A DNA stretch of 64,000 nucleotides, taken from the NCBI GenBank assembly GCA_029204225.1, contig CM055111.1:30264164-30328163 (forward strand), given 5' to 3'. The notes below the pieces were generated by a model. It made no database searches and was not told where the DNA came from. It saw nothing but the letters and a program-made list of their open reading frames with translations. The position numbers and the translations under genes were made by a program. The first letter of the stretch is position 1. Each line of letters starts with the position of its first letter. Shown here in pieces: positions 1 to 13,849 of this stretch. The DNA is from Diphasiastrum complanatum (lineage: Eukaryota; Streptophyta; Lycopodiopsida; Lycopodiales; Lycopodiaceae).

Positions 1-185
1 AAACTCCATTCACGAAGTTCTTTGCTAGGAGTAGCTACTGGCTTTTCCTCTATTGGTTCTACCCATTGCTATAGACCTTCGCCCTTCAACAAGAGTGAAA
101 TTTTTAATTTCCAAATCAAGTACTTTGAACCTTCTGGATCCAAGATGGTAGTGAGCTTAGTTTGAATATTGATGATTGATGACAT
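1..185 (-). pseudogene. copia gag N-terminus, cut by window edge
   Basis: Reading leftwards from an ATG at 185, the minus strand encodes the start of a copia Gag polyprotein, the nucleocapsid precursor of an LTR retrotransposon. The segment LDPEGSKYLIWKLKISLLL is the usual N-terminal Gag motif: a short lead, then a W-x-x-K/R-x helix before the UBN2 region. An in-frame TAG follows GEGL, so the copy is dead. The next residues (QWVEPIEEKP) remain recognisable up to the window edge. The same lead motif occurs in the Gag starts near 16.6 and 34.4 kb. Its LTR and PBS would be expected to the right of 185, but I cannot identify them. Confidence 0.6.
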
Positions 186-339
186 CTTCTAATTTTCTGA
201 ATCACTCCAAATAGTGGCTTTGTTAATGGATGTATAAAGAATGCTGAGAGGGATACAAAAAATAGTTATGTATTGATTCTGATTCGTTCTGATATTACTA
301 TATCAATTTTAAACCTTGTATGCTTTGAAACCACTATAG

Positions 340-451
340 AAAAAATAGTAATTATTTTTTCACAAAGAACCCGATTGAAGACACTGATATTATTTTTGAT
401 TTATTCAAACTTTTATCGTGTCCTTTGTGAAAGAATAATTACTATTTTTCC
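340..451. repeat. Imperfect inverted repeat (hairpin)
   Basis: Two arms of about 36 bases (340-375 and 415-451) are reverse complements with three or four mismatches. Both contain ATAGTAATTATT followed by TTTCACAAAG. The spacer is about 40 A/T-rich bases. The shape resembles a short foldback or MITE-type relic. No target duplication was recognised. Confidence 0.6.
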
Positions 452-1264
452 TACATCTCCCTCCTCAGCCCACTCCTCCATCATAAGTATAGATCTCCTT
501 TCTATGGTTTTATAATAACTTCCATAATTGATATAGAAAATGGTGTCCGCATTGGATGCTTCACTATTTCTTACATCAATGTTACACGTCAAGATGTAAC
601 TAGAACATGAAGAACTAAATAGAATGTAAATGAAATGATTCCTCCATGCTTCCAACTTTGAGCTCTCTAGAAAATAACAGCAACCCAACAATGAATGTGA
701 GTAATCAACCAATGCTTGCATGTCTCCTCCATAGTTGTCCTTTCTTGATATGTATCGACCATGAAAATCCAATGAGCCTCCATCTCCATCTTGCCACAAG
801 ATATCATCAACACTTGATGACTTGAACATGAGGATATCATCAACACATGAGGATATAATGAGCCTCCTTTAGCTTCATGTCCATTAGCAAAACCAGCCAA
901 GATGGCTAGTACAACTCCAACATCAAAATGCTGCAAAACAATGTAACTAGTTTCACCATATCTTGACAATTTGTACACATTCACACAAAATTTTTCAAAC
1001 AAGAGATAGAACAAATAAAGTAAACTTGAAAAACACTTTCTTTCCTTGACCTTACTTGAATCTTCAATAACCTGCAAAAATAGGGCCAAAGTACTTTTGA
1101 TGCTCTTGACTAGCTCCAAATGACCACTTTTTATTTTGTGTTGTTGAAGTCCTTTGAGATCAACCTCTTGATCTTCCACTTGACCATCAAATCCATTGAA
1201 CAAAGCTTTCTTTCCAGATTCATTAGTTGCATTGATTGCATGAAAACCACCATCTACTTTCATA
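452..1264. other. No convincing gene; long minus-strand open frame
   Basis: No known domain is seen here. The minus strand is open for 220 codons from an ATG at 1329 to a stop at 667. It has no recognisable motif, and a short phrase is duplicated inside it (two copies of VLMIS about 11 residues apart). It overlaps the opposite-strand reverse transcriptase relic at its start, which suggests a chance open frame or a fragment of an unknown repeat. Confidence 0.3.
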
Positions 1265-2345
1265 GCATCATCACTTTCATAGCACCATGTGCATGGTATG
1301 GATGCATTGATAATTACTTTCTTTCTCATGAGTTTGTAAGAACAAATTCAGATTCAAATATTTATGTTCTTATAAACGAAGATAGAATTGCCTTGATTGT
1401 ACATTATGTTGATGATATTATTATCACGGGAAATGATGAGAATCTCACTCATTCTATCAAAGGCAACTTATGCAAGCAATTTGAGATGACAGATTTAGAT
1501 CTTAGGCACTATTGCTTGGGTGTTGAAGTATGGCAAAATGACAATGATATCAGGCTATGTCAAAGCAAGTATATGCATGAGATGTTGGAGAGAATTCGCA
1601 TGATAGAGTGCAAACCTTCCATCACCCCTTGAAAAGCTGGTAAGAAGTTATCTCGTATTGATGATAGTGCACATGTTGATGCTATTTTATTTTGTCAGCT
1701 AGTTGGGAGTTTGATCTATCTTACGACAACACGTCCTGATATCTGCTATGTTGTAAGTCTGATTAGCCAATTCATGTCATCACCCACTATGGATCATTGG
1801 AAAGCTACGAAAAGATTTTGAGGTATGTGAAAGGTACACCTAACCTTGGCTTGGTCTACAAAAGACAAAGTGCTTTACCTAAGTTGCAAGGTTATGTTGA
1901 TGCTGATTGGGTAGGAAATGTAGATGATAGAAAGTCAATAACAGGTTATGCCTTCAATTTTGGTAGCGGTTGTTTTTCATGTTCTAGCAAGAAGCAAGAC
2001 ACCATTTCTCTTTCTTCTATAGAAGTTGAATATAAAGCGTTGAGTTCTGCCACTCAGGAAGCTATTTGGCTGCGTAAGTTGCTACGTGAGATTGACATGA
2101 AGCAGGTACATCCTACTGTTATTTTCTGTGATAGCCAAAGTGGGATACAATTGGCTAAGAATATTGTCTTTCACGCGAGAACAAAACATTTTGAGGTAAA
2201 ATATCACTTTGTCCGTGAAAAGCTACAATCTGAAGATATAAGTATCGCACATTATTTTTACTTTGTTGCAAGTTGCTGATATATTTACGAAAGTTTTAAA
2301 TAAAGAGAAGTTTGAAACTTTTAGAGCCAAACTTGTCTTAAATCT
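1265..2345 (+). pseudogene. copia RT C-terminal half and RNase H relic
   Basis: This is the 3' part of a copia pol gene. The reverse transcriptase begins mid-domain near a degraded APCAWY motif and keeps the catalytic YVDDI box (about 1405). It then shifts frame near 1630 and again near 1820. The region reading TRPDICYVVSLISQF is the conserved segment between RT and RNase H. The RNase H part has DADWVGNVDDRKSITGY, SLSSIEVEYKA and FCDSQSG. After another frame change near 2265, ADIFTKVLNKEKF marks the usual polyprotein end. At least three breaks make it non-functional. The 5' end is fused to unrelated DNA, so gag, protease and integrase are missing. Confidence 0.85.
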
Positions 2346-2690
2346 GGTTATGTAAAAAGCCTTTACTTATGATACTATCATGGAGGTATGTTCCATGAAT
2401 AAAGTAAACTTTAAAATAAAGAGAGACATTGATCATTGAGAGAGAGAGTTTAAATAGCAATGATCGACTTATATATTGCTTTCTAATTTCGACGGCAGCA
2501 CGTGTGCTCAGTTCTAGAATTATCGAGCCATCTTTCTTTTACGAGCCCTTTGAGTAAGGTACTTTATCTTTGTACTTGCTTATTAGTTTGAATATACAGT
2601 TTGTGGGAGAGCAATTCTATTGTCTTGTTTGATTGCACTTGACGTTGTGTTGTGGTGATTGATTCGGTCAGGGTTTTAAAATGTATTCCC
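2346..2690 (+). repeat. Possible 3' LTR of the preceding copia relic
   Basis: This stretch directly follows the end of the RNase H reading region and begins with a purine-rich run (ATCATGGAGG, near 2380), where a polypurine tract is expected. It contains a TATA-like patch (TTATATATTGC near 2470). No second copy exists in the window, so the LTR boundaries are a guess. Confidence 0.35.
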
Positions 2691-5298
<2,608 letters not shown>

Positions 5299-6279
5299 CA
5301 TGCAAGTCAATGTTGGGTCTAATTGGCCATATTAGAGTTTATACGTGTGATTTAGGTCTAAAGTGGTTGGGGACAAACCCTAAACCTAGAATCCAACATG
5401 GTTGTGTATATACATCTATGTACCGTTTCAAGACATCAATCTAGAGATCAAGATTTTGAGTTTTCCTAAACATTGTGTTTGTGGTGATGAGTTGTTTCAT
5501 AGTACATTCAATTTAAGACGAAAATGTGACAATGTTAACATATATCTAGCTCATTGTATGCCACATGGCACGATAAGATGGATGGTCAAGTGCCACATCT
5601 CTTGTACTTGTAAATATAGATGCATGTGCTCTTTAAGAGCTCAAGTTCAACTTCTCCATGTGCTCCTTAAAGTCGTACATGTGTAAGGGAAAAAGTAAAC
5701 TCCTATTTTTAAGGAGCATGTGATGGTTTGTTAGCCTTGAATGTGGCACACCCACTTTTCATATAGGTAGGGTTTAAATGTAATATTTAGGGATACCCTA
5801 AAGTGTTTGGTTACCCTAATTAAAAAATTCCAAGCTCTATATTGAGGCTTGTAATCACATCATTGAACAATCACTTGAGATAATACAATTTTGAGCATCG
5901 GACATCCTTGGAGAGTAAAGTAGCAGTCTAGTGCATATTTCTACTTGATGTATGAATGTTAATGAAGAATTCCATTGTGATTTACAATAGCATACACATT
6001 CTAGGACCATTCATGTTTAGGTGATTAAGACCAAGTGTTGAGAGGAGCTCTTGCCTTCCAAAAGATCGCTGGTGACTAGTCTTGGAAATCATTCTAGAAC
6101 CATTCTTGTGTTTAGGTGATTAAGATCAAGTGTTGAGTGGAGGTCTTGCCTTCTAAAAGATCATTGGTGACTAGTCTTGGAAATCTGAGTTCCAGAAGAG
6201 TGATTCCAATCTTGTGAAACTTCCCAAGCTTGAGCAATCTTTGTGATTGCATTAAGATCCATAAAAATTCAATTTCCAC
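5299..6279 (+). repeat. Probable decayed 5' LTR with PBS-like end
   Basis: This stretch lies upstream of a copia Gag relic on the same strand and ends at CCACA followed by AGGATATTAGAGC (6280-6292). That sequence resembles the usual TGGTATCAGAGC primer-binding site with changes. The left limit is uncertain and no partner LTR is present. Confidence 0.35.
5999..6185. repeat. Two-copy tandem repeat, unit about 94 bp
   Basis: Unit 1 (5999-6091) and unit 2 (6092-6185) both run from TTCTAG(G/A)ACCATTC to GACTAGTCTTGGAAATC, with about ten differences between them. The tandem lies in the presumed LTR just upstream of the PBS-like site. Confidence 0.85.
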
Positions 6280-6784
6280 AGGATATTAGAGCTAGATCCA
6301 AGTTTTCATTCTCTCTTTTTTTTATATCAAGTATTGTATGTTTTAGAGTGGTAAATCATTGATTTACATTGTTAGGAAGATCTCAATTAGACAGTTGGCT
6401 CCAAATTTGATTTTTGGGCATTCTCAAAGTGTTCTAAGGTTTAGTAGGCTAATATCAAAAAGGTTCAAAAACCATGAAGGAGGTGAATCTTTGAGTGGAT
6501 TCTATCTTATAGAGAGAGATACCTTGATTCTAGGATCCCACCTAGCTTCTAGTAAATTAACATGTAAATCACTCCTAGGACTTCGGTGCACCAATTTGAG
6601 AGTTTAGATATGATATATAGTTAATATGTATTTTATTTTTTCGTGGTTTCAGTTCAGAACTCTCTCCTATGTATTTTTAATGCAAGTTCAAATTGTCTCT
6701 AAATCTCATTTCTAGCCAACTATTGAAAAAGAGTGGACATAGTTTTGGTTCAATCCTCTTTAGATATATTCAAAATCTAAGAGT

Positions 6785-7135
6785 GTGAGTGTGTGTGACC
6801 TAAGTGACCTTCAAAACTCCCAAAACCAATTGACGTACAATAAAAGACTAAGATCGACACTTCATTGCACGCAGATGAATGCCACCAATGAGCTCCTCAA
6901 GGAGGTAGGAGTTAGTGTCTCAGCCAAGGAGGATTGGGACACATTGCAAGCTATTTATAAATCCAAGAACATCTCAAGATTTTTAAACTTGAGAAATTAG
7001 ATCCACCAAAGCGACCAAGGCAAAAAAGATAGTGCTCAAAGCTATGTGTGAATGATGATTACTCAAATATAGTCCAATCTTATGGCATACAAGATAATAT
7101 TCCATCCATAAAGGCTCTACAAGGTGTCATGGGGG
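6785..7135 (+). pseudogene. copia gag (UBN2 region) relic
   Basis: Residues such as TYNKRLRSTLH, MNATNELLKEVG, WDTLQAIYKSKN and RFLNLRN match the Gag core of the copia copies at 28.1 and 43.1 kb, which read for example KRAKKPLHMIKMNVTNELLKEVG. A stop follows LRN near 7000. After a further frame change the reading resumes as NIVQSYGIQDNIPSIKALQGV, the segment upstream of the zinc knuckle. The relic ends abruptly where another LTR begins (7142), so that element probably inserted into or replaced the remainder. Confidence 0.75.
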
Positions 7136-7141
7136 CCTAGA

Positions 7142-7635
7142 TGTCATGGCCATATTTTGTTATGGACATGGAATAGTCCTAATATGGTAGACCAGCCCTT
7201 TAGTATTTGAGATTGTTAGCCACGCCGCGATTTAATTCCATGTCGAGGCCTGTTTCTGATTAATCACCTTGAGAGGACCCAAACACTCTAATTGAGACAT
7301 AGGAGTAGTGCATGTATGTTTGACGAATATAGGCAACAGGACTGCATGAAGAGTTGTGACCTATTTATAATTGGACTGCATGGAGATTGCATGGGTTCAT
7401 GCATAGGAATCTACTCTCTATATATTGAGGTATGGATTCTCCCATCGACAACTTGGGCTTGGGTTACTGGTTGTTCTCTTCTCCTCTTGCTTTCACATGG
7501 CATGGCTTGGGGGCTAGATCCAGGGTTGATCTAGGTTTGGTTGGGAGGTTTTGCTCCAATGTGTCTACTTTTGTGTTCTTCTATCATCATCTTAGTGGTT
7601 TTCCCTGATGGTCTTTACATTGGTATCAAAGCTTG
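7142..7635 (+). repeat. LTR (477 bp) followed by PBS
   Basis: The segment 7142-7618 starts TGTCATGG and ends CTTTACA, so it has TG/CA ends with a 3-bp inverted terminus. One base later comes TGGTATCAAAGC (7620-7631), an initiator-Met tRNA type primer-binding site with one change. This is the expected arrangement for a 5' LTR on the plus strand. It interrupts the Gag relic on its left. No second LTR copy is in the window. Confidence 0.6.
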
Positions 7636-8755
7636 GCTAAGATGAGGTCTTGGATAGGATGGAGACAAGCCCTACATCGGTTTGGAAGTTCGGAGCACTT
7701 GGATTTACATCCTGGTTGGAGTGCTATTTTCTCAAGGGAATCCTGGAGTGAGATTCACAAATTCCAGAGTTAAATCATGCTTTTTGAAATTGGTGATAGA
7801 GTGCTCTTCTACAAGTTTGATTTATTTTCTGTGTTTTGTGGAGCTTTCAATGATGTAAAATGATCTACAAGAGTAGATACGGTTGCTTCAGTCTTGACAT
7901 AACGATGGTATTGGTATGGTTCTCAGGCATGTACCCAACAATGGAAGTTCATTCCTTTGTACTATGCTATTTAGCCCTGAACTCTGGAGTATTGATACTC
8001 TCAATAAATTGAGTTAAATGGCGTTTGTGTGTTTTTTCCTTTTCGACTCAGTAAAACACCATTCTCAATAATTGTGATCATTAGGATTGGGCAAACCAAA
8101 GATTTTGAGATACAACAGGCTAGCATTTACTTGTGTTTAAGGAGGTTCTAGTGCCTTAAGTTGAATCTTTTCAGGTGACCGAAAAGCCAAGGGTGAAAGA
8201 AAATGGGACACCTATATCGGTAAATGTGATTGTCTTATGTGATTCGGATTTGTAAATAATCCCTGTAAGAAATAGCATAGCACCAGATTATTGAATTTGT
8301 TACATTGAATTTATATTGAATATCTTTAGGACCATGAGTCAACCCTAATTTGTGATATGGAAAGTGAGAATGGACACTTGGTTCACATAATTTGTACTGT
8401 AATTAAGAAGCTTATTCCTAAGAGTTGAAACTCTCAGAGGGTAGGAATTGGAAAATATTGGTACCATTCTGATGGTTTGTTTAATGTGGTGGTAAAACCA
8501 TGTGTGGGTTCTTGTTAAATCACAATTTCGTAAATGGATTATTGTGATCCATAGAAACAAAAGTAGGGAATACTCCAGTACTTGGTGCTTGGTGTTAGAT
8601 GTGGATCATTAGCACATGTTTGATTATAAAATATTGTATAACTCTCATGGGAACGAATCTTTGCGTGATAATAAGTTAATCCTCTTCATCTCTTTGATGC
8701 TTGATAGAGCTTAGATCTAGGTTTGAAGGTGGATAGAAAATACTCAATACAATCT
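7636..8755. other. No recognised gene
   Basis: This is presumably leader or decayed internal DNA of the element whose LTR and PBS precede it, running into the LTR of the gypsy element whose PBS is at 8756. I see no Gag motif, no long open frame and no clear LTR start. Confidence 0.35.
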
Positions 8756-8773
8756 TGGCACCTTTGCTAGGGA
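8756..8773 (+). promoter_or_regulatory. Gypsy-type primer-binding site (tRNA-Asp-like)
   Basis: TGGCACCTTTGCTAGGGA matches 14 of 18 bases of the TGGCGCCGTTGCCGGGGA site common in plant Athila/Tat-type Ty3/gypsy elements. All four differences could be decay. A gypsy-like protease relic lies 560 bp downstream on the same strand, which supports the reading. Confidence 0.55.
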
Positions 8774-9334
8774 GCTATGCCAATTTTGCATTTTTTTAGC
8801 ATGATTTTGATCCATACTTGGATGTTAGCTTGCATTTAGGCATCTTGTTTTGGCATAATAGTGTTAAAATTGCATTTTAGGGTTAGTTTGGAGAGATTTT
8901 GTTTGATTTATGTAGATTTTTTTGCTTGAAATCAATAAACATCGTTCATTTCTGCCATATTGGTGACAAAAGGGGCAAAATCTTCATTAGTCACTTAAAA
9001 ACTTTCTGCTCCTTTGCAACCAACCTTCACTAACTTGCAAATAGTACTGCCTAAATAAAGTGAAGCTATAGTATGAAGGGCTAAGATTACTTCCCAGTCG
9101 ATTTTCGAAAACTGAACAAAAACCACCAAAAAAAGTGAAAAAATTCCAAAAAAATCAAAAAATATAGAAAACCAACCTTCACTTGGACTACTGTACCTAG
9201 ATCTGATACATATCTATCTATAGCTAGGTCAGCGAATGTTAATTCCAATAATAGAAAGCTAAGTCAAGTTCAATTGTTATAATGATCTGCATAGCAGCTA
9301 CGGAATCACAATTGTTGAATGTTTAATAAAAAAA

Positions 9335-9565
9335 GTGCCAATTGACTTAGGATCGAGTGTCAACATAATAATGGAAGACATTGCTCATGGTTTGACTAAT
9401 ATTCAACCAACCCAAAGAAATATCAAATTGGTCAATTCGACACAAAAAAAGTTTGTTGGTGAATTGAAGGACGTGACTGTATACATACAAGCCAAGCCTT
9501 TTACAATGAACTTCATTGTTATCAAACCACTTGGTTTGTTATCTTACTCTGTTTTAATCGGATGA
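9335..9565 (+). pseudogene. gypsy aspartic protease relic
   Basis: The frame encodes a retropepsin-like segment: PIDLGSSVNIIMEDIAHGL resembles the D-[S/T]-G-[S/A]-S-V-N-I-M protease signature. A hydrophobic strand and LLSYSVLIG follow, corresponding to the second half of a gypsy protease. The active-site Asp is present, but Ser/Thr is replaced by Leu. The open frame stops at 9565, exactly where sequence of a different superfamily (copia RT) takes over. The stretch 8774-9334 upstream should be leader and gag but is too decayed to read. Confidence 0.6.
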
Positions 9566-9589
9566 CCTTAGCTTTATCAGGCTAACGCA

Positions 9590-10918
9590 AGTGTACACTG
9601 GAAGTCTAGAGACGTCGATCCGAATGCTCTTGCTACGGCTGCCAACCTCGAAGTGCATCAACTTGATGTACAAACAACCTATCTGAATGGAGTTATACAA
9701 GAAGACATCTACATGATCCAGCCTGAAAGATACATTTTGGAAGGTATGAAGAATCATGTCTATAAACTCCAAAAAGCACTATACGGATTGAAACAGTCTG
9801 CAAGAGCTTGGTTTCAGAGGATCAACACATTCCTCATTGTAGAAGGATTTAAACCAAGCATTGCTGATTGCAACGTCTATTCCAAGTCAATACAACAATC
9901 CTTCATTATCATCACCTTATACGTGGATGATACGTTGCTCTTCAGCAACAATACCAATATGATCAAGGATTCGAAACAGATGCTATTTTCAGAGTTCGAC
10001 ATGACTGATCAGAGTGAAGCTCACTTCTGTTTGGGAATTCAGATCCACAGAGACAAAGAAAAACGACTGATTTACATCACTCAACAAAGGTATCTTCACA
10101 ATGTCCTTAATAGATACAATTTAATGAATTGTAAATTAGCTCAATCACCAATGGATCCAGGCCAGCATTTGTCGAAGGACAAATGTTCCCAGACCAAGCA
10201 GGAAGAGGAGCGGATGAGAGAGTATCTGTATCGATCGATATTTAGATCTCTCATGTATGGAATGGTTTGTACAAGGCCAGATATCTCTTTTGCAGTCAGC
10301 TCACTCAGCCAATATATGGCCAATTTTGGCATTGCTGATTGGAAGGCTCTCATAAGAGTCATGAGATATATTCGAGCTACCATCGACCAGTGCATTTGCT
10401 TTGAAGATGTCAGCAATGACAATCTTCATCAGCTCAGTGGTTATTTTGATGCAAGCTGGGGAGGAGATGCAAACAATCGTAAGTCCACATCTGGATCTAC
10501 ATTCTTCTTCAATGGTGGTCCTATTTCGTAAAACAGTCGTTAGGAAACCTCTATCACACTTTCTTCTACAAAAGCAGAATACATTGCTGCTTCTCAATCT
10601 ATTAAGAAAGCGTTTTGGTTGAGAAATTTACTATCAGACATCAATCTACATCAGTATAGTCCTACAATCTTATTCTGTGATAATCAGAGTGCTATTGCCT
10701 CATCGGCCAACCCTAGATTTCATTCTAGGAGTAAGCACATTGAGATTAGATATCACTACATCAGGGTCAAGGTTCTCAACAAGGAGGTAAGCTTAACGTA
10801 CTGCAGAACGCAGGACATGGTTGTAGACATATTCACGAAAGCACTCAGTGTTAATGCACACAACAAATTTTGTGTATTGCTTAGTTTGAAGATCAAGATA
10901 TTCACGGACCCAGATTAA
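9590..10918 (+). pseudogene. copia RT and RNase H relic
   Basis: This is the pol 3' half of a copia element. A frameshift near 9640 separates a first RT piece from a long frame starting EVHQLDVQTTYLNG. The RT has KALYGLKQSARAWFQR, the catalytic TLYVDDTLLF and HFCLGIQI. The linker CTRPDISFAVSSLSQY leads to RNase H with YFDASWGGDANNRKSTSG. A stop near 10531 breaks RNase H, and motifs then continue with STKAEYIAASQ, ILFCDNQSAIA and DIFTKAL. The gene ends at 10918, immediately before a polypurine tract and a complete LTR, so this is the true 3' end of the element. The 5' side is truncated against gypsy sequence. Confidence 0.85.
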
Positions 10919-10925
10919 GAGGGGG
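10917..10925 (+). promoter_or_regulatory. Polypurine tract AAGAGGGGG
   Basis: A nine-purine run overlaps the stop of the copia reading region and directly abuts the LTR start TGTTGG. This is the canonical plus-strand primer position. Confidence 0.8.
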
Positions 10926-12037
10926 TGTTGGATTTATTTCCTCTACTCTCCTAGATCCCATTTTAATTTGCCTCCACTCATGTTGCATATTTACTCACGT
11001 TGTCGCGTAGTCTGCATATTTACATGCAAATTCTCACAAGCAAAGAAAAGGCAAAATAAATGCGACACTGTGTTTCTACATGTGTTTTAGTGACAACATT
11101 CATTTCAGCAAAGGCTGATGTCGCACCCTTTTCACGCTCATCCCATGCAACTGCGCTAACTGACTGGACAACAATTGTAGCCACCTACGATCTCCTATAA
11201 ACAGCACACCCACTCTATACTTTTTTCATCTGAACACCTGTAATATTGTGTATATATACTGGATACCATTTGAGTATTCAGGTTGACGAGATTAGTTGAT
11301 CACAGATCATTGATTGAAGATCAAATGTGTAAATCAGCATCAGAAGCTTATCAAAGAAATAGACAAAGTAGATGCTTTGTGCATTGATTTTTTATTGTCA
11401 ATATTAAGATTTCATTTCTTTTATAGATTGAATTAAGCTTTTAGAGCACGCAGTTTCATCCGCTATTGTCTTGTGCTCTACTGCATTATTGACATGTATA
11501 TTTGATATACTTAATCTGATAACAGCTTTTTATTCTGCGTTCAGATCTATGTCAATATTGCTATGCTTATCATTATTCATTCTGTCTGACTTTTCTAGTT
11601 GTTCAATTTGGTATTCTATTTTAGCATGACTAATATTTAATCTTGTCTTTTGTGAATCGTTCATGACTGATTATCAGTTGAAGCTCTGTCTAGCTCTTTG
11701 TGAATCATTCACGATAGATAATTTGTCTAGCCATTTGCGACAAATTATTCTTTTGATGTTTCGTTAAAGTTTGGCTACGTAATCAAGAACGACCGTGATT
11801 TTCATCACTAACATTCTGTTCGTTCTGATAGGCATAGTCATGCTTAGGGAGAGAGTCGTATAGCTCGTTTCGCTGGCACGAACACTTTCCGTTCGAGTCG
11901 TTTCTCGTTCGTGTTTCGTTTCGCGTTCATGTTTCATTTCTCGTTCGTGTTCGTCTTTCTTTTAGAGCTAATTTTCGTTTCTCACACACGACACCCTCTT
12001 TCGTCCCTCTCTCCCCCAACATGGTATCAGAGCTTCT
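10926..12037 (+). repeat. Complete copia LTR (1096 bp) plus PBS
   Basis: The LTR runs 10926-12021 with perfect 6-bp inverted ends, TGTTGG...CCAACA. TATAAA lies at 11196-11201. A pyrimidine-rich stretch near 11880-11960 repeats TTTCRTTC words. It is followed by TGGTATCAGAGC (12022-12033). An LTR with both a PPT on its left and a PBS on its right suggests either a tandem (LTR-internal-LTR-internal) arrangement or unequal recombination. Only about 16 bases after the PBS, gypsy sequence begins. The minus-strand LTR at 53,060-53,855 starts with nearly the same bases and belongs to a related family. Confidence 0.85.
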
Positions 12038-12039
12038 TT

Positions 12040-12744
12040 TCTATTCAAATCTATTATCACACGTTATGGTTGTCCTGTTGAGTTAGTCAGTGATCGTGGT
12101 ACCGATTTTTTTAATGATACAATCTGGCTACTGACAACGTATTTTCTGATCAAACACAAAAAGACAACCTCTTATAATCTGAAAGCAAACGAGTTGACTG
12201 AGAGAGCTAATGGAATACTATGCAAGATCCTGAATAAGATCACTATTGCACATGCTATAGATTGGGATCAAAAGTTACCCTCCGTTCTCTGGGCATATAG
12301 AAACACTAAAAAGATTACCGCAAAACAAGCCCCTTATTTTCTTACATATGGTATGCATCCAATTTTGTCAATTGAATTTGAGGTGCCTACTTTTTGTATA
12401 CAAGCACAATGAACAGATACGGACTGTATTAACGAAAGGTTGTTGACTATTGAAGAACTATCCAAAACTTGAAACAATTCGAAGGATGTTACAGAGAAAA
12501 TACAGGAACATCAAAAGAAAAAACATGATACTCATATTAAAATTGTTGACCTTCATGTTAATGATTATGCTTTGATCTATGACAGTCATCATCAAAAATT
12601 TCCTCGAAAGCTTCATATGAGATGGATGGGACCGTACAAGGTCATTAAAATATTTGAAAATGGTTTTGTCCAACTTCAGTCATTGGACGATGAATTATTG
12701 CCAGCATGTATTAACAGTTCTAGACTGAAGAAATATTATTTTTA
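12040..12744 (+). pseudogene. gypsy integrase core and C-terminal relic
   Basis: The segment starts inside the integrase catalytic core with TRYGCPVELVSDRGTDFF, the second catalytic Asp region. It continues with ELTERANGILCKILNK, which holds the catalytic Glu helix, and WAYRNTKKITAKQAP. After stops near 12410 and 12470 it keeps the integrase C-terminal domain (HDTHIKIVDLHVNDY, MRWMGPYKVIKIFENG). It is the same family as the minus-strand integrase at 24.1-25.1 kb, which shares TERANGILCKILNK. The N-terminal zinc region and the first catalytic Asp are missing, cut at the copia PBS. Confidence 0.8.
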
Positions 12745-13177
12745 ACGAAGGATTTCGAGGGAGAAACTTTCAAGTATCTTTTCAAGAATCTACCTCAAAT
12801 TTCTCTTATTCTTCTTTTCGAGTTTTTTTTTTTCTTTGATCTATATATTAATTATTTAGTATTTTATTGATTATTTACTTTTTGGATTTGGTAAATCCGT
12901 TTTATTAAATGTTTAAATATACATGTGCTCCATATGTCATATACATTTATTTTATGACTACGTGGAAGACTGCATAGACATAAACTTTTATTAATATTTT
13001 AGTTTTTCAACGCTCTTAATCTAATTAAGATTATTTCTTAGTCATCTTAGAAATCGGTAAGATACCGCTTTTATTTATGAATTTGACAAGTGTCAAATCA
13101 AGATTGCCATGTGATCATTGTTTACACTGTGTCATCGTTTAACACTCTTACTTTCTATTTTTCACCTTACCCTTGAC
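12745..13177. other. A/T-rich tail of the gypsy relic, no gene
   Basis: This follows the stop of the integrase relic directly and contains AAGGATTTCGAGGGAG near 12748, a weak polypurine-like run. It may be 3' untranslated or LTR sequence, but no partner is available. It ends where the truncated minus-strand copia LTR begins. Confidence 0.35.
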
Positions 13178-13735
13178 CACTGGTCACTGCCAGCTGCATC
13201 AATCCTACAGTCCTCTAGAATGTAGACAGATACTACTGTACTATGTTAAAGATTAATATAGCATTCAACAAGATCAAACCAAGCTGTGGAATTAAATAAA
13301 CAAGTGAAACAGATACTCGAATAACAGCAGAACAAATTTCATTTGAGATCAGACAAGGTAAGAATGAAGTGTGCGCAACGACTATGAAATCATCTATTGA
13401 TGTTCTGAATCTTCGAGCACTGCATGCAGATTCACGTAGTGCGTCGGCGTGAGAGAAGCGACGTTCTCCCACGAGTAATGTCTTGCTTCACTAGCAAACC
13501 TATGGATCTTCAGATCCTATCAGAAAACTGTCTCGCACGTAGATGAACTTGTGTTCTGTATGTTCGTCTATTTGCTTACTAGCATTAGACTACTCGTGTT
13601 TCACACACTTTATATTATCAGCATTAACCAGAAAGATATATAGTCATGTTCAGTAACTACTAGATTAGATCGATTAAACATCTATAGTTAATCACGAATT
13701 TACAAGAATGGCAGATTAGCCATGACTTAGAGTAC
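13178..13735 (-). repeat. Truncated copia LTR, minus strand
   Basis: From 13181 to about 13690 this is about 90% identical to 16972-17488, mostly differing by C/T and G/A changes. The reverse complement is more distantly similar to the plus-strand LTR at 15.8-16.3 kb. Relative to the right-hand copy it lacks about 110 bp at its 3' end, being cut near 13178. Its 5' side runs on through 13735-13840 into sequence similar to 15690-15800, the region just before the plus-strand LTR. So this is the 3' end of a minus-strand element. Confidence 0.75.
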
Positions 13736-13849
13736 TTGCATGATCTTCTTGTCCTTTCTGGAGCGTGAGGACAGAAAAGACGTTGCAACGTTTTTTGTGA
13801 GTCGTTTCCCATTCGAACGACAAATCTGACGAAGAAATATTGGAGAGAC

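Noticed and set aside
667-1329. A 220-codon minus-strand gene
   Set aside because: It has no recognisable domain and overlaps a plus-strand RT relic. Noted only as an open frame.
5999-6185. CRISPR-like or regularly spaced repeat array
   Set aside because: There are only two adjacent units without spacers, in plant nuclear DNA.
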